Assembly (NCBI GenBank): GCA_944472135.2
Contig: CALYDD020000369.1
Coordinates: 34,936-98,935, forward strand
Source of the DNA: Trichobilharzia regenti
Lineage: Eukaryota > Platyhelminthes > Trematoda > Strigeidida > Schistosomatidae
Reading direction: 5' to 3'
DNA length: 64,000 nt
Part shown: positions 11,901 to 21,358 of the stretch, in pieces
How the letters are laid out: every line of letters starts with the position of its first letter
How positions within the stretch are numbered: position 1 is the first letter of the stretch
Program-made: the position numbers and the translations under genes
The notes under the pieces: generated by a model
Databases searched by the model: none
Told to the model about the DNA's origin: nothing
The model's input: only the letters and a program-made list of their open reading frames with translations

Positions 11901-14535
11901 AGTCTAATATTTCAGTCGGAATACAAGGAAAGAAGAAAACAGTGACTCTACAGCAGTAAACATTAAAAGAGTCAAAAGGAGAAGCTACTTAGTTATTGTC
12001 TCTTCGGATATTTTGACATAACTAATTGATAGGTCGTTATTTGTTTATTTATTTGTGTTTTATTATACCTTGATTCCATACAGTATTTCGGTGCAATTAT
12101 GGAATTCTCAGCAAATTGATCAGGCCGACCATTGGTATCAGGTGTGCGTCGGCCGGAGATTGAAGGCCAGACCATGTGTCTGATCGAATGGCGTCCTAAC
12201 CAACGTATCAACAACGCATTGGGTGTCATGGCCATTGTTGTATTGTTTATTCCTAACAAAAATATTTCTAAACTGCCGTGAACATCAGCTTTCTTTTGAG
12301 GATCTTTCAAGCAAAGTAATCGAATTATATACTCCAAGAAATCCAGTGAAATGAAGTCTTTGTGAATTCATTTACTCGCGCTTGCTTATGTTAATGACGG
12401 TAGTTTTCGTCATGTAACAGATTGAGAAATGGAGAATGGCAGTGTAATGAATTACACTCTCCATCTATTAGGGGAATAATTAAATCAAGGAATAAATAGT
12501 AACGTTCATTGGATAACCAACATCATAATATACGCCAGATAGACATGTTTCATTAAAAATTCGAATAACTTGACCTGCAAAGCAAGTTATGATTATATTA
12601 TCTTCTATAATGCGATCTTACACAGAAGTAAATAAGACGACCAAGCTTATTGTCACCAATATCATAAGCGTCATATTGATTATGAACTAAGGATAAATAA
12701 GATTGTTTAACAAATCATGCTAATCTTACCGAAACATAGTTGTCGAAAATGGGCTTTCGTGTTTCCTGATTCTTGATCTTTGGACTGACACAATATACAA
12801 CGAAACCTACCATTATGGAATATATTGGAATCTGTGGATGAAATAAAGATGACAACAGGATGAAAATATTTTAGTAATGTACGAGTGTAGGTGAGGAACA
12901 TAAGGCTGATGAGGTTAAGGTTTTTAATTTTTTAAACAGTATTGTACTTTATTGAATTTGATTAAAGTTTCCGACGTTATTTTTATGAGAAATGTGAATT
13001 GATGGTTGGATAAAATTCGTTGTTTAAGGGTGTTTGTGAATTTTGACACAGAGAAATTTATCGTGATAAGGAGGAATGCACCTTAATAATCTGTGGAACT
13101 TGAATAAAACTTTGAAGATATTTTGGATACTTGAATGTATTCACGAGAAACTAACACAACTAAATGCATTTTCTAAAGGAATGAGTTAATTTGCATTTGG
13201 TGAAATATGATGTGGGAATCAGTAACACGTTAAACGGTGACGCTTTGTTACAAGATTGGAGATCTGAAATGGGAACACCTGTCACGTGGACGATGAGTCA
13301 CTGAACAGTAAGTTGAGATGACATCCAGTCATTACAACTCTTTGCTTCATTCATACAACTGACTAAAAATCAGTGAAACGTAATTTCTAGTTTCTTTCTA
13401 ACTTAAGTTTAGATTGTGTAACAGTAGTAAATGGACTCCAAAAAACTATGAAGAGAATTTATGATGCTACTAATTACCAGTTCCTCAGTGTCACTAAACG
13501 AGTTCTTCAACAGTCTGGGAGAGACCGGTTGACATCCATCGACAATCGAAACTGAGTATATTCAGTCTGAGTGTATTTGTAGAAATGAACGTTTGGGTGG
13601 GTGATTTTCTGCTCGAATGATAGCGGATTTGCAAAGGTGGCTGAAAACAGTCCGAGTCATCTTACTAAAATGATCAGTATGTAGAAATCGTATAAACTGT
13701 GGACATGAAAGGGACGCTGTCAATTCATTCACTATTGTCGGCCTACAAACAACAAATAGGAAGATGATGGCAATTGTTGAGGCTTGCTCAATTAGAATTT
13801 ATAAACCAGGTCTGTATATAGGAAAGGCGATGGTAGTTGAGCCTAATCAACCATGGTGAAATGTTCCACATATAAACCATAATAATTATTATTAATACCT
13901 TATTTTGTTCAACCTCTTCTTATTATCATTCCTGATTCCTTTAAAATATCTTTATCAGTAGCATTATCTTGACTCGTTTTCGTATTATTATTATTATTAT
14001 TACCAATCACATCATTATCGATATTATTCAGTTTGCAATTCTTGATATATTCAAGTTCTTTATCTGATGACTTACTGTCCATTCGTATCATGTAGCTGAG
14101 ATGTTAGTGATTATCAGCATAATTTCAATCTTAGAAACTCACTTCCACTTGTCTATATGAACCTGGCCCGAAACATTTACACGCAAGTTTTTGCAATGTA
14201 GTTTACTAAATTACCAGTCTTACGCCTCCTAATGAAAATCTAATGGTGTAAATATATCTGTGTGTAGAACACTTAGCTGAAGAGTTCTACTAAAAATTGA
14301 TAAAATCAATAAAGCGCAGCTTACTAGACTTTGTCGATCGTCTTAGAAGGAATAAGGTCTATTAGTTGCATCACCAATAAACTATAATCGATAACATCTA
14401 TTCATTCATATTCAAGTAAACTCAAGACTTAATTGATTCAAACATAACTAGCAGAAAACACTTGACAAGGTCTCACTCACCTGAAGTAACTCCTGGCTTC
14501 TGATGTATGCGTCTTCAAAAATATTCACGTCGCTT
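5752..14535 (-). CDS. Bax inhibitor-1/Lifeguard-like multi-pass membrane protein, locus 1 (possibly frameshifted)
   Basis: Multi-exon minus-strand gene. Proposed exons: 14481-14535 (5' UTR), 13914-14095 (hydrophilic N-terminus), 12730-12831 (102 nt), 12622-12686 (65 nt, TM1), 12522-12574 (53 nt loop), 11200-11290 (91 nt, TM2-3), 10735-10968 (234 nt, TM4-5), 6789-6821 (33 nt, TM6, tentative) and 5752-5916 (165 nt, TM7 to stop). Nearly all are bounded by AG and GT sites, and phases agree from the 102 nt exon onward. The hydrophobic pattern follows the BI-1/TMBIM family (ER or Golgi seven-helix proteins linked to calcium leak and cell survival). The assignment rests on spacing and on the TM4 and TM7 blocks, not on a search. 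The 53 nt exon is one base out of register with its paralogues, so reading it shifts the frame. At least one further small exon must lie between 12.83 and 13.91 kb, because phases do not otherwise match. The 3.9 kb intron before TM6 holds a CR1-like element. Confidence 0.6.
6343..6696 (+). other. open frame of unknown meaning inside a locus 1 intron
   Basis: A 117-codon plus-strand frame with no recognisable domain. It lies antisense within the intron between the proposed TM6 and terminal exons of locus 1. A chance frame is more likely than a gene. Confidence 0.15.
7400..10230 (-). mobile_element. CR1-like (SR1-type) LINE, internally deleted and rearranged
   Basis: Minus-strand remains of an endonuclease/RT ORF. 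From 5' to 3': endonuclease start with QETWLH at 9974-10192; endonuclease middle at about 9320-9430; RT start with LGPDVLPSLILKKYA and FRPIAVTSYL at 8317-8793; then a jump to the C-terminal region (LLHYSPLFFPGLLQYDHV, VGIVIDSHL, KNSTIPCLARTLF) ending near 7760, followed by an AT-rich 3' UTR. The catalytic YADD region is missing. The segment at about 9588-9985 is inverted: its endonuclease sequence (VVTGDFSNCDCSF, SDHCIVRVLPK) reads on the plus strand. About 8800-9280 is unrelated AT-rich sequence. Confidence 0.65.
8317..8793 (-). pseudogene. CR1-like LINE, linker and start of reverse transcriptase
   Basis: An open stretch of 158 codons encoding the region before and at the first RT blocks, including LNPSYSLGPDVLPSLIL and FRPIAVTSYL. 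In intact CR1 elements this runs on into the RT palm, but here it stops, and the next recognisable sequence belongs to the element's C-terminus. The element is therefore non-autonomous. No promoter or start of its own is expected. Confidence 0.6.
12056..12215 (-). repeat. tRNA-derived SINE copy (diverged)
   Basis: On the minus strand this reads as the tRNA-like head with a hairpin of the GACCATG/CATGGTC type, then CCGGCCGACGCACACC and a tail ending in GGAATCAAG. The same unit occurs at about 25.1, 27.3, 36.4 and 38.0 kb. It is more diverged than the others: the A-box-like part is degraded. Confidence 0.6.
13914..14095 (-). CDS. hydrophilic N-terminal exon of locus 1
   Basis: Follows an acceptor ending in TCTCAG. 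Coding probably starts at 14082, in the context that is also ATG in locus 4 (38184), giving a charged peptide with KELEYIKNCKLNNIDND, a run of asparagines and TSQDNATDKD. Locus 4 carries the same exon with two fewer codons in the Asn run, so the frame is kept. The frame meets a stop right after the proposed donor (GAG|GTTGAA), consistent with splicing there, though the donor is weak. Soluble charged N-termini are usual in Lifeguard proteins. The function of this one is unknown. Confidence 0.5.
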
Positions 14536-15000
14536 CGTATATATAAATATATACTATTTGACTTTGTTCACGTTAAATGAAATCAATCATGCAAAGTGAT
14601 CGAATTCTGTTTTGAATCTAAACGTTATTCATGAATTTTCTATACAAATTAAAGTAGTGTCGGTATGGATCAAAACATCATAATGAGCTAGTTTAACTAC
14701 TGGCGAATTTTTTTCCAACTAATATAGGCTAACGATAGCTCAAAGGTTCACGAAATACAAAGATAACTTCAAATCAAACCACTAATTTGTATATCTCATG
14801 TATTTGGATTTCCTACAAAAAACCGAATATTAGTGTGAAAAATGAAATTGTAGATTTCTTTGAGAAATTCGGAACGCTAATTTGTAATAAGTTTTCTAAT
14901 TGATTAAACCGAACGTTTGAAATACGCGTAAAATCAACATCACAGGATTTATATAAAATACCATACTATTATACACAAATTTAATAGACTGAATCTGCAA
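14536..15000 (-). promoter_or_regulatory. putative promoter region of locus 1
   Basis: Upstream of the first exon, whose donor is GGAGTTACTTCAG|GTGAGT, lies an AT-rich TATA-like block (about 14,538-14,560) and then about 450 bp shared with the upstream regions of loci 3 (about 24,060-24,560) and 4 (about 37,040-37,520). Conservation of a whole upstream block with exon 1 across three loci points to duplicated promoters. Which bases matter cannot be told from sequence alone. Confidence 0.4.
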
Positions 15001-15507
15001 AGCTCACATTTTAAGCTTTCTGTGCCGTATGTAGTGAGTTTCACTCTCAGTGCTGGTCAATAGTGAAATGCGTACGACGCTGTCTGAAGTAATTCGAGTG
15101 GGAGAAGAAAATATTGCAAGAATAAATAACTGTAATACAAAATATTCAACAGAGAATGCAATATTATGAAGCAAAATTTAGCAAATACATCATGTGACGT
15201 GAATTTCTTTGGAAAACTGTAGTTACAGGAGTGAAACAACGACATAGTAAAGAAATATAACTCATCCTTCTTGTTGGTGATAATTCGTATATAGATACCC
15301 TAAGTGAAAAGATGAGCCAATAAGTAATATGTAACGCAGGGTAAGTTCACGTGTGTATATCTCCGAAAATCTAGTAGACAAACTTCTTCATCACGATTTG
15401 GTTACGTACAGTAAATATTCATTTCCATTTGTAATCACTTGATAAGAAATATTTAATTGAAGCAATCCGTCCAAGATATATTTGTGTCTATGGTAGGTTT
15501 GCTTGGG

Positions 15508-16028
15508 TCATAAAAACGGTGTACATATCAAGTAAACGGAAGAATATCTGTCAACATATAGGCAGCATAGGGACGCTTTACGCAAACGGGGAATAGTATG
15601 TCTAAATAATCCCAAACACATGTTCGAAATTGAGACAGTCAATCTCAAGAGAAATATTGAGCGATAAAATCCATATTTCACAAACACACGTGATGTCATC
15701 AATACCTTCATTCCACCAGCTTTGTTCATATCTGGTGTAAACGTTCCACAGTAAAATAGCTGTTCTCAAGGTCCCGTGAAATTCGAACCAGCGATGCATT
15801 GATGGATGAGCTACCACACAGACTTTCAGTTCTATAAGGTGATGGATATCCAGAAAACTTCACTGCCTGTGATGATGTACAAAATCCAACTAAGATGAAT
15901 CTGTTGAAACTTAGCCTCGGCTTAATTGCCTGTTTGATGATATTTCCTTTGTTAGTTACGTGTGCGAGACTTGTGAGGAAACACTGTAATATAGTAAGGA
16001 AAATTACAGCTATAGGTAGTAAAAACAT
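15508..16028 (-). other. possible secreted-protein ORF, frameshifted or spliced
   Basis: A 100-codon frame starting at 16028 begins with a convincing signal peptide (MFLLPIAVIFLTILQCFL) and continues with a soluble, Ser-rich sequence. Its frame ends at 15726. A second frame on the same strand (15602-15817) continues with a coding-looking Trp-rich sequence (LWNVYTRYEQSWWNEG). I do not recognise the protein. It may be one gene interrupted by a frameshift or a small intron, or a chance frame. No donor or acceptor clearly joins the two. Confidence 0.3.
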
Positions 16029-16029
16029 G

Positions 16030-17010
16030 ATGATTCACGCGAAATGTTGAGATAGGAATAGTGCCTGAAATTTGTTGAATGAGCAAATTCGGTGAGTGGT
16101 GAATTCACTCGTGGAATAGACAGGTAAATACTTCTCATCAGACAGTCAACAAATCAATTCCGAATTTATGGCGTGAAATTGGATAATTGTCTCTGTAGAC
16201 ATTATAATTTGGGAGACTAAAAAGTGTGTCCAGAGACAGTGATTCATGTGAGTTTCTTTACGACTCCGTGGCCTTAGTAGTGATGTGGTCAGAGATATAA
16301 TGCATTAATTAATTCTGAGGACCTCGGTCATGAGCACAAACTGCAAAATTTGCGTAGTTTACGATCAAATAATTCATAGCTATATGGACTTCAACTAATC
16401 AGCCAAAATGATATTACCAGATTAAATGTTCACATTTACTGTTATATTGATCAGACATTAGCAGATATAGGTACAAACCAACATCAGAATTAATAATATT
16501 AAAAATGCTGATTATTGGGTGCATGCTATTCAATTCCACAACAAATATATCAATTCATTATGAATAGAAAACTGAAATGGTACTGTCTTCACTGACATCT
16601 ATCCATTTGATGTCAGTAGACTTGTCAAAGTAATACCACGACTGGATGTAATACAGTTCCTTCTATCATCATACTTGCACAGAGCAAGAAAGATGTGTGC
16701 ATCAGGGTAACAAAAGCTCATCTTTATCAGTTTGAATATTCTACTGCGATCAGAAGAAAATAATAGCATAAATTATCGTGCAGATTCGAACAAAATGTTT
16801 GTCACAACGAAAGGCAGTGACTAATATGAACTTAGTATAACCTAAGTCCAGAATGATATTACATTGTTAAGGGTTATTGCAGTAGTCTTACGAATAGAGT
16901 TCAACATGTCTGGGTTGAAACAAAGTCTAACCAGAAGTAGTACAAGAATAAGATAGGTTACATAACGTAAAGTGAGTAACACTGAGATGAAATAGTAATA
17001 TTTTTATTAA
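16030..17010. other. no gene recognised (5' flank of locus 2)
   Basis: I could not find counterparts of the N-terminal exons or the shared promoter block upstream of locus 2, so its 5' part may be lost or too diverged to recognise. Confidence 0.35.
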
Positions 17011-17018
17011 TAGGGAAG

Positions 17019-19613
17019 TTCCCAATCGATAAGGCTCTCATGATACTGGTGACACTCAGTTTGGTGGCCTTGTTTGGCACTGAGTACGACTGGATTTCAG
17101 GAGATAATAAAATCTTAAATTGCTTTGCAGGAAAAGTACTGCCAAGGTTTTTGTGGAAAATATCTATCTGATATACATCTACCTGTTGTTCATTATGTTG
17201 TACGTTGCCTAGTCAACTTTATTATTTATTCATTGAAATGATCTTCCAAAAGATGAGATGTGTAATTCGTTATTAATGCAATACACTTCTTTATTTATCT
17301 AAACTGTTAAATTGTGATTATCATTATGATAGGAATCGGTTGGTTTGCGGAGAGGAGTTCACATGAAATTCACTTCATAACATTTTATAAAGTAGATTAT
17401 TTGGTCACTTGCTCTGACAAAATTTCCGAAACATGAGGAGATGTTCACACCAACTTCGGAATGCTAACGTTAGGAATCAACATTGCAAGAGTGAGTATGC
17501 TAATCACTAACATTTGATTCACTAATTTTGTGAAAAAGACTGAAGAGCTATTAAATAAGTAATAGACTTTTTGATATTTTTAAAGCTTACTGGTTTAGAG
17601 TCCTCGTTTTTCACTTCCTGTGTTCCAAACCAAAAATAAAGATTTAGAATTGAGATCCCACTGCTCCAGTATCGTCGATGTCATTTTCCACATGGCAAGG
17701 TGGCTGGATACATTGTCGACCTTTCATTTGTACAAGGCTCTCTACCGGCTAGTAGACCAGGCGAAATGAATGAGTTTATCGACTGGGAATTGAATACCAT
17801 ATCACGTGAGTGGTTCACTGAGCATCCTACCACAAGCCACTGACTCACAAGATATATCATTTCTTCCTCTTACACCTTGTTTGGCTGTACAATTATTTCA
17901 TCCACCCCACCTAAACTTGTGCTACGTGAAAGGAATCTTTCAGGTTTTGGAAATTTACCTTGACGAGTGCTACCCAAACAGTATTTGTTCTGGGAGTCGA
18001 TTTCTCCTGACTACGAGAGATCTAGATTTTACATGTATATGCATGCATGTTATTAGTTAATACAAAAAGACTGTCTTCAACAAACTTTTACATACATTCA
18101 TGCTCAAACTATCGTCAGTGTGTGAAGAAAAGCGTATATCACTGTGTTATGTTTCAAATACAGTTATTGTAATTACATAACTGTGCACTAAAACAGTGAT
18201 CAAACTCATTTGTTTCATCTGTGGTTAAAGTCGCAGGATGATCTCATAAATTTTGGTTCCAGTGGGAAATGATCTATTTACCAGACAGAAGTTCTCATTA
18301 CCATGACTTGTACTGAACGCATCACGTAACGAACCGTTTCAGTAATGTGCTGGTTAAGATAAATCCGTGATATTTTCTAATTCATTTCAGGGCAGTCGTC
18401 GTTATTCTATTACTTGTATTTACAGTCGTGATGAAGATTCTGTCGAATTTCTTTGCTGTTTGTATACTACTTCGGATTGTAATAAGGATCAGTATTACGC
18501 TACTTTGTATGAAACGATGAGAATTAGCATAAATGTTTCTGTGGAAAATAAAATGATTGCGATGTCACTTCAAAAATGTCTATGGCAATGGGTATCTTGT
18601 CAGTAAGATTGCTTCTACAATTTCTGATGCATACCATTTTCATCTCCAAGAGTGTCATAAGCCTAGATATGTCTTTTTTGCTAACAACAGGTATGAGAAA
18701 AGATATGGTGGTGGAGTGAAAACCATCTCAACAGATACTTGTGAATTCGTAATATACTAAGACTGATTTCAGCATGACAAATACCAGTTAAAATGTGCCT
18801 TTGACTATAACATTCAGAAGTGGAATCAATGTATAAAGACATCAGATATACTGAGTCAGACTAAGAGAGAGACATCTATTTAAGAAAAATCAGTTTGCTT
18901 GAAATCAAACTGAACCTATTCTGAACATGCTGGATGTATTTTGTTCACTAAAACGACCGATGATCCTACATTTACACTCGGCTTCAGTTGACTTAATCAT
19001 GATTTCATGAGGTTATTTAGTAGTTGCATTGTTATTCCACTCCTCATGCACTGAAAAGTGGACTCCAGCATCCATCCACAATATTAGAAAGTATCCGATA
19101 TTGATAGTGAATCTCATGCTTCACTTTGCTTTCACATCCGAAATAGAATTGATGCACAACTGGGGATTTTCTCACCTATGCTGTCAAAGATGCCGATTGT
19201 TTGTTTGTGGAACGAATACTTATTTTCTGAATTTTTTCGGATGACGATAATAAATCGACCCATCTGTCGTAATGAAGATGAGTAACGTTGCATTTGATAT
19301 GCACCTCATTTGCTTACTACGCGTTCATTTACCATATGGTCACTGTTCAGTTATTGTTATTATTATTGCTTTCCTCATGCTGGTCATATTATGGTCTGCG
19401 GTCTTAGCAATTGCAATCCAATCTATTGAGTGGAGATGTGCCCTGATATCGTTGGCTGTCACGATTTTGGCTACGGTTATAGTTGTCGTGAATGCTTTGA
19501 AACTACCAACATTGACTGACAGGGGGTTCATCTTCTGTGCAATATCAGTCGTTTTTGCAGTTTTAGCTACGGGTGCAACGATATGGAATTACTTGACCCG
19601 TGGAAAAATTACT
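17019..19613 (+). pseudogene. Bax inhibitor-1/Lifeguard-like gene, locus 2 (splice sites damaged)
   Basis: Exons aligned to loci 1 and 3: 17019-17083 (65 nt, TM1: ALMILVTLSLVALF), 17131-17199 (69 nt loop), 18391-18481 (91 nt, TM2-3: AVVVILLLVFTVVMK) and 19383-19613 (231 nt, TM4-5: WRCALISLAVTILATV). Two canonical splice dinucleotides are gone. The donor after the 91 nt exon reads AT where loci 1 and 3 have GT (18482-18483), and the acceptor of the 231 nt exon reads CTG where locus 3 has CAG (19380-19382). A GT three bases upstream could still serve as an in-frame donor. No clear TM6 or terminal exon was found downstream, where a TIR element, an Sm-alpha copy and a foldback have inserted. The coding frames are otherwise open, so loss of function may be recent. 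Confidence 0.5.
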
Positions 19614-19872
19614 GTAAACTAAACTAATTCAAGTTGTAAGAATTGGCACATTATTCTTTTGAAATGTGATGAAACATTCACATCACTTTAAAATGTTCTG
19701 CTAAATTCGGTTTTTCTCGTAATAATGATAAATGCAATTGACGGTGAAATATCAGCCGAGACAAATAAGTTACATATGTAGGCTGCTAATTTTACTGATA
19801 TCCCACACCCCCTCTCAACATGTGTGAATTTTGACTGATTCGTTTTGTTAGGAATTATTAGCGTAGAATAAC

Positions 19873-20529
19873 AGATTAGTTATGGGGTGTCAAAATAAAT
19901 AGTCGTATTTGTGTGACAAGCACGCTAGGATGAAATCAATTAAAAATATTGTAAAATGGGAAACAAGGGCGGTGATCAGTCATAACAGATTCATAGGAAG
20001 TGGGGTATGAAAATTGATAAGTCGTTCTAAGGTTACAAAAGGTGTCACTTGAGAAAAACAAAAAACCCAAGATGATCAAGGGGAAGAAGCACTCTCAATT
20101 CTTTTTTGTTTTTCTCCCGTTGTTTATTATTACAATTATTATTATTCGTCATCATTTATGCCATTCATGCAAATATTCTCAATATTATCGAATTTTTCAT
20201 TTATACAATCCGGACTTATTATTAATGGTTTTATGTCTTTTCTCAATATATGCCTCCACCTGTTTCATTTCACACATTCGTTATTTCATTATGAACCTCA
20301 CATTGCAGTGTTACTCTCTCCTCTTTAATATATACTACTTTGTACTAGCCACTCACCTGACACCTTTTGTAATCTTGACCTGGCTTTTCAACTTTCCTAC
20401 CCCACATTCTACAAAGATATTATAATTGATCACCCCATTGTCTCCCATTTTACAATAGTTTGTAGTCGCCTTCAGCCAATCATGTTTGCCACAAAAAATA
20501 CGACTATTTTCACACCCCATAACTAATCT
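19873..20529. mobile_element. non-autonomous DNA transposon with terminal inverted repeats
   Basis: Both ends read inward as AGATTAGTTATGGGGTGT followed by a TAGTCGTATT block. A second matching inverted block (TATTGTAAAATGGGA) lies about 80 bp inside each end. A 127-codon plus-strand frame (20042-20425) fills much of the interior but is low-complexity and hydrophobic with no transposase motif, so I do not call it a gene. By comparison with locus 3, the element sits in sequence downstream of the TM4-5 exon of locus 2. A target-site duplication is not clear. Confidence 0.6.
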
Positions 20530-20596
20530 CTTAGTCTACATCGCGTAACTGGCCATTATTGAAACGACAATAAATATTATATTTTATAATTGTAGA

Positions 20597-20880
20597 AGAC
20601 ATTGCGAAGTGGTCGCGCTATATCGTGAATTGGCAGAAGGTAGAATTCAAGGACCATTGGATGGGGTCCCAGTGGCTCAATGGTGTACGAGCTCGTTAGC
20701 CTTGTAACCAAAAGGTCCTGGGTTCGGACATCGGTGGGTGCGTACTGATGAAGAGGCACAAACTAGGACGAAACCGCTGTCCAGTACTCCCAGGTTTTCC
20801 AATGGTTCTCTAACTGACGTCAGCTCATGCTGAGATTCTCCATGCAATTGTAAGAACCTGAAGTGAAATTATTAGGCTTC
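20597..20880 (+). repeat. Sm-alpha type SINE with hammerhead ribozyme (copy 1)
   Basis: A tRNA-like head (GGTCCCAGTGGCTCAATGG, a B-box-like GGTTCGG region) is followed by a hammerhead and then a tail with AGGTTTTCCAATGGTTCTC. Schistosome Sm-alpha elements are known to pair a pol III-type promoter with a self-cleaving hammerhead. This copy is diverged in stem II compared with the copies at 30.4-30.8 kb. Confidence 0.8.
20735..20790 (+). ncRNA. hammerhead ribozyme, probably impaired
   Basis: CTGATGA and GAAA core strands and a GTC cleavage triplet (CTGTC) are present. The 5' strand of stem II reads GGCAC where the copy at 30.7 kb has GTCCC, so pairing with AGGAC is weakened. Self-cleavage is likely reduced. 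Confidence 0.65.
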
Positions 20881-20922
20881 ATGTAAGAATGGAACTTGTG
20901 CACTGTGTTAGAGTATAATTTC

Positions 20923-21294
20923 ATTATGGGTAAAATTGATTTTCATAAAGTCTCACAGTTTTATACAGTGATATTTAATTATGACATTTCGAGCACAATT
21001 TATTACTGCTCATAATCACATAAAGGTACTCCTTTCCATTATTATCCATCGATTGATTTGACTGGTAGTAGAATTATCCATATTTCCGGTATGAGTGATG
21101 AGTCCTTCCTATTGCACGTGTTGAGTGTAGACTCGATGAACAAGGATTCATGGAATTATATAAACGAAGTTAGAAGATTGTGTGAGTACCATGATATGAT
21201 TATGAGCAATTATGAATTGTGCTCAAAACGTCATCAGGAAATATTACTGTATAACACTGTGAGACATTATCAAAATAGATTTTACCCATAATGG
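20923..21294. repeat. foldback element with ~105 bp inverted arms
   Basis: The left arm (about 20,923-21,030) reads TTATGGGTAAAATTGATTTT and onward. The right arm (about 21,190-21,294) is its diverged reverse complement ending TTTTACCCATAATGG. A TTTGAGCACAATT-like block occurs in both. The open frame between them (21058-21291) is part of the palindrome and not a convincing gene. Confidence 0.55.
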
Positions 21295-21358
21295 AGTTAT
21301 TAAGCTTATTCATGAAGTTCACCAGATCTCATATCAAACTATCGTAGTTTTCTGTCTA

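Noticed and set aside
18482..18487. AT-AC (U12-type) intron at the locus 2 donor
   Set aside because: ATAAGG does not fit the ATATCCTT consensus of U12 donors, so loss of GT is the simpler reading.
18367..18760. Plus-strand ORFs reading GSRRYSITCIYSRDED and MRCHFKNVYGNG
   Set aside because: They cover the TM2-3 exon of locus 2 in the wrong frame; the hydrophobic frame is the one conserved in loci 1 and 3.
20042..20425. 127-codon hydrophobic ORF as a membrane-protein gene
   Set aside because: It lies wholly inside the TIR element, is low-complexity (runs of Ile/Phe/His from AT-rich DNA) and shows no motif.
21058..21291. 77-codon plus-strand ORF
   Set aside because: It spans most of the foldback element, including one arm, so its frame is explained by the repeat.
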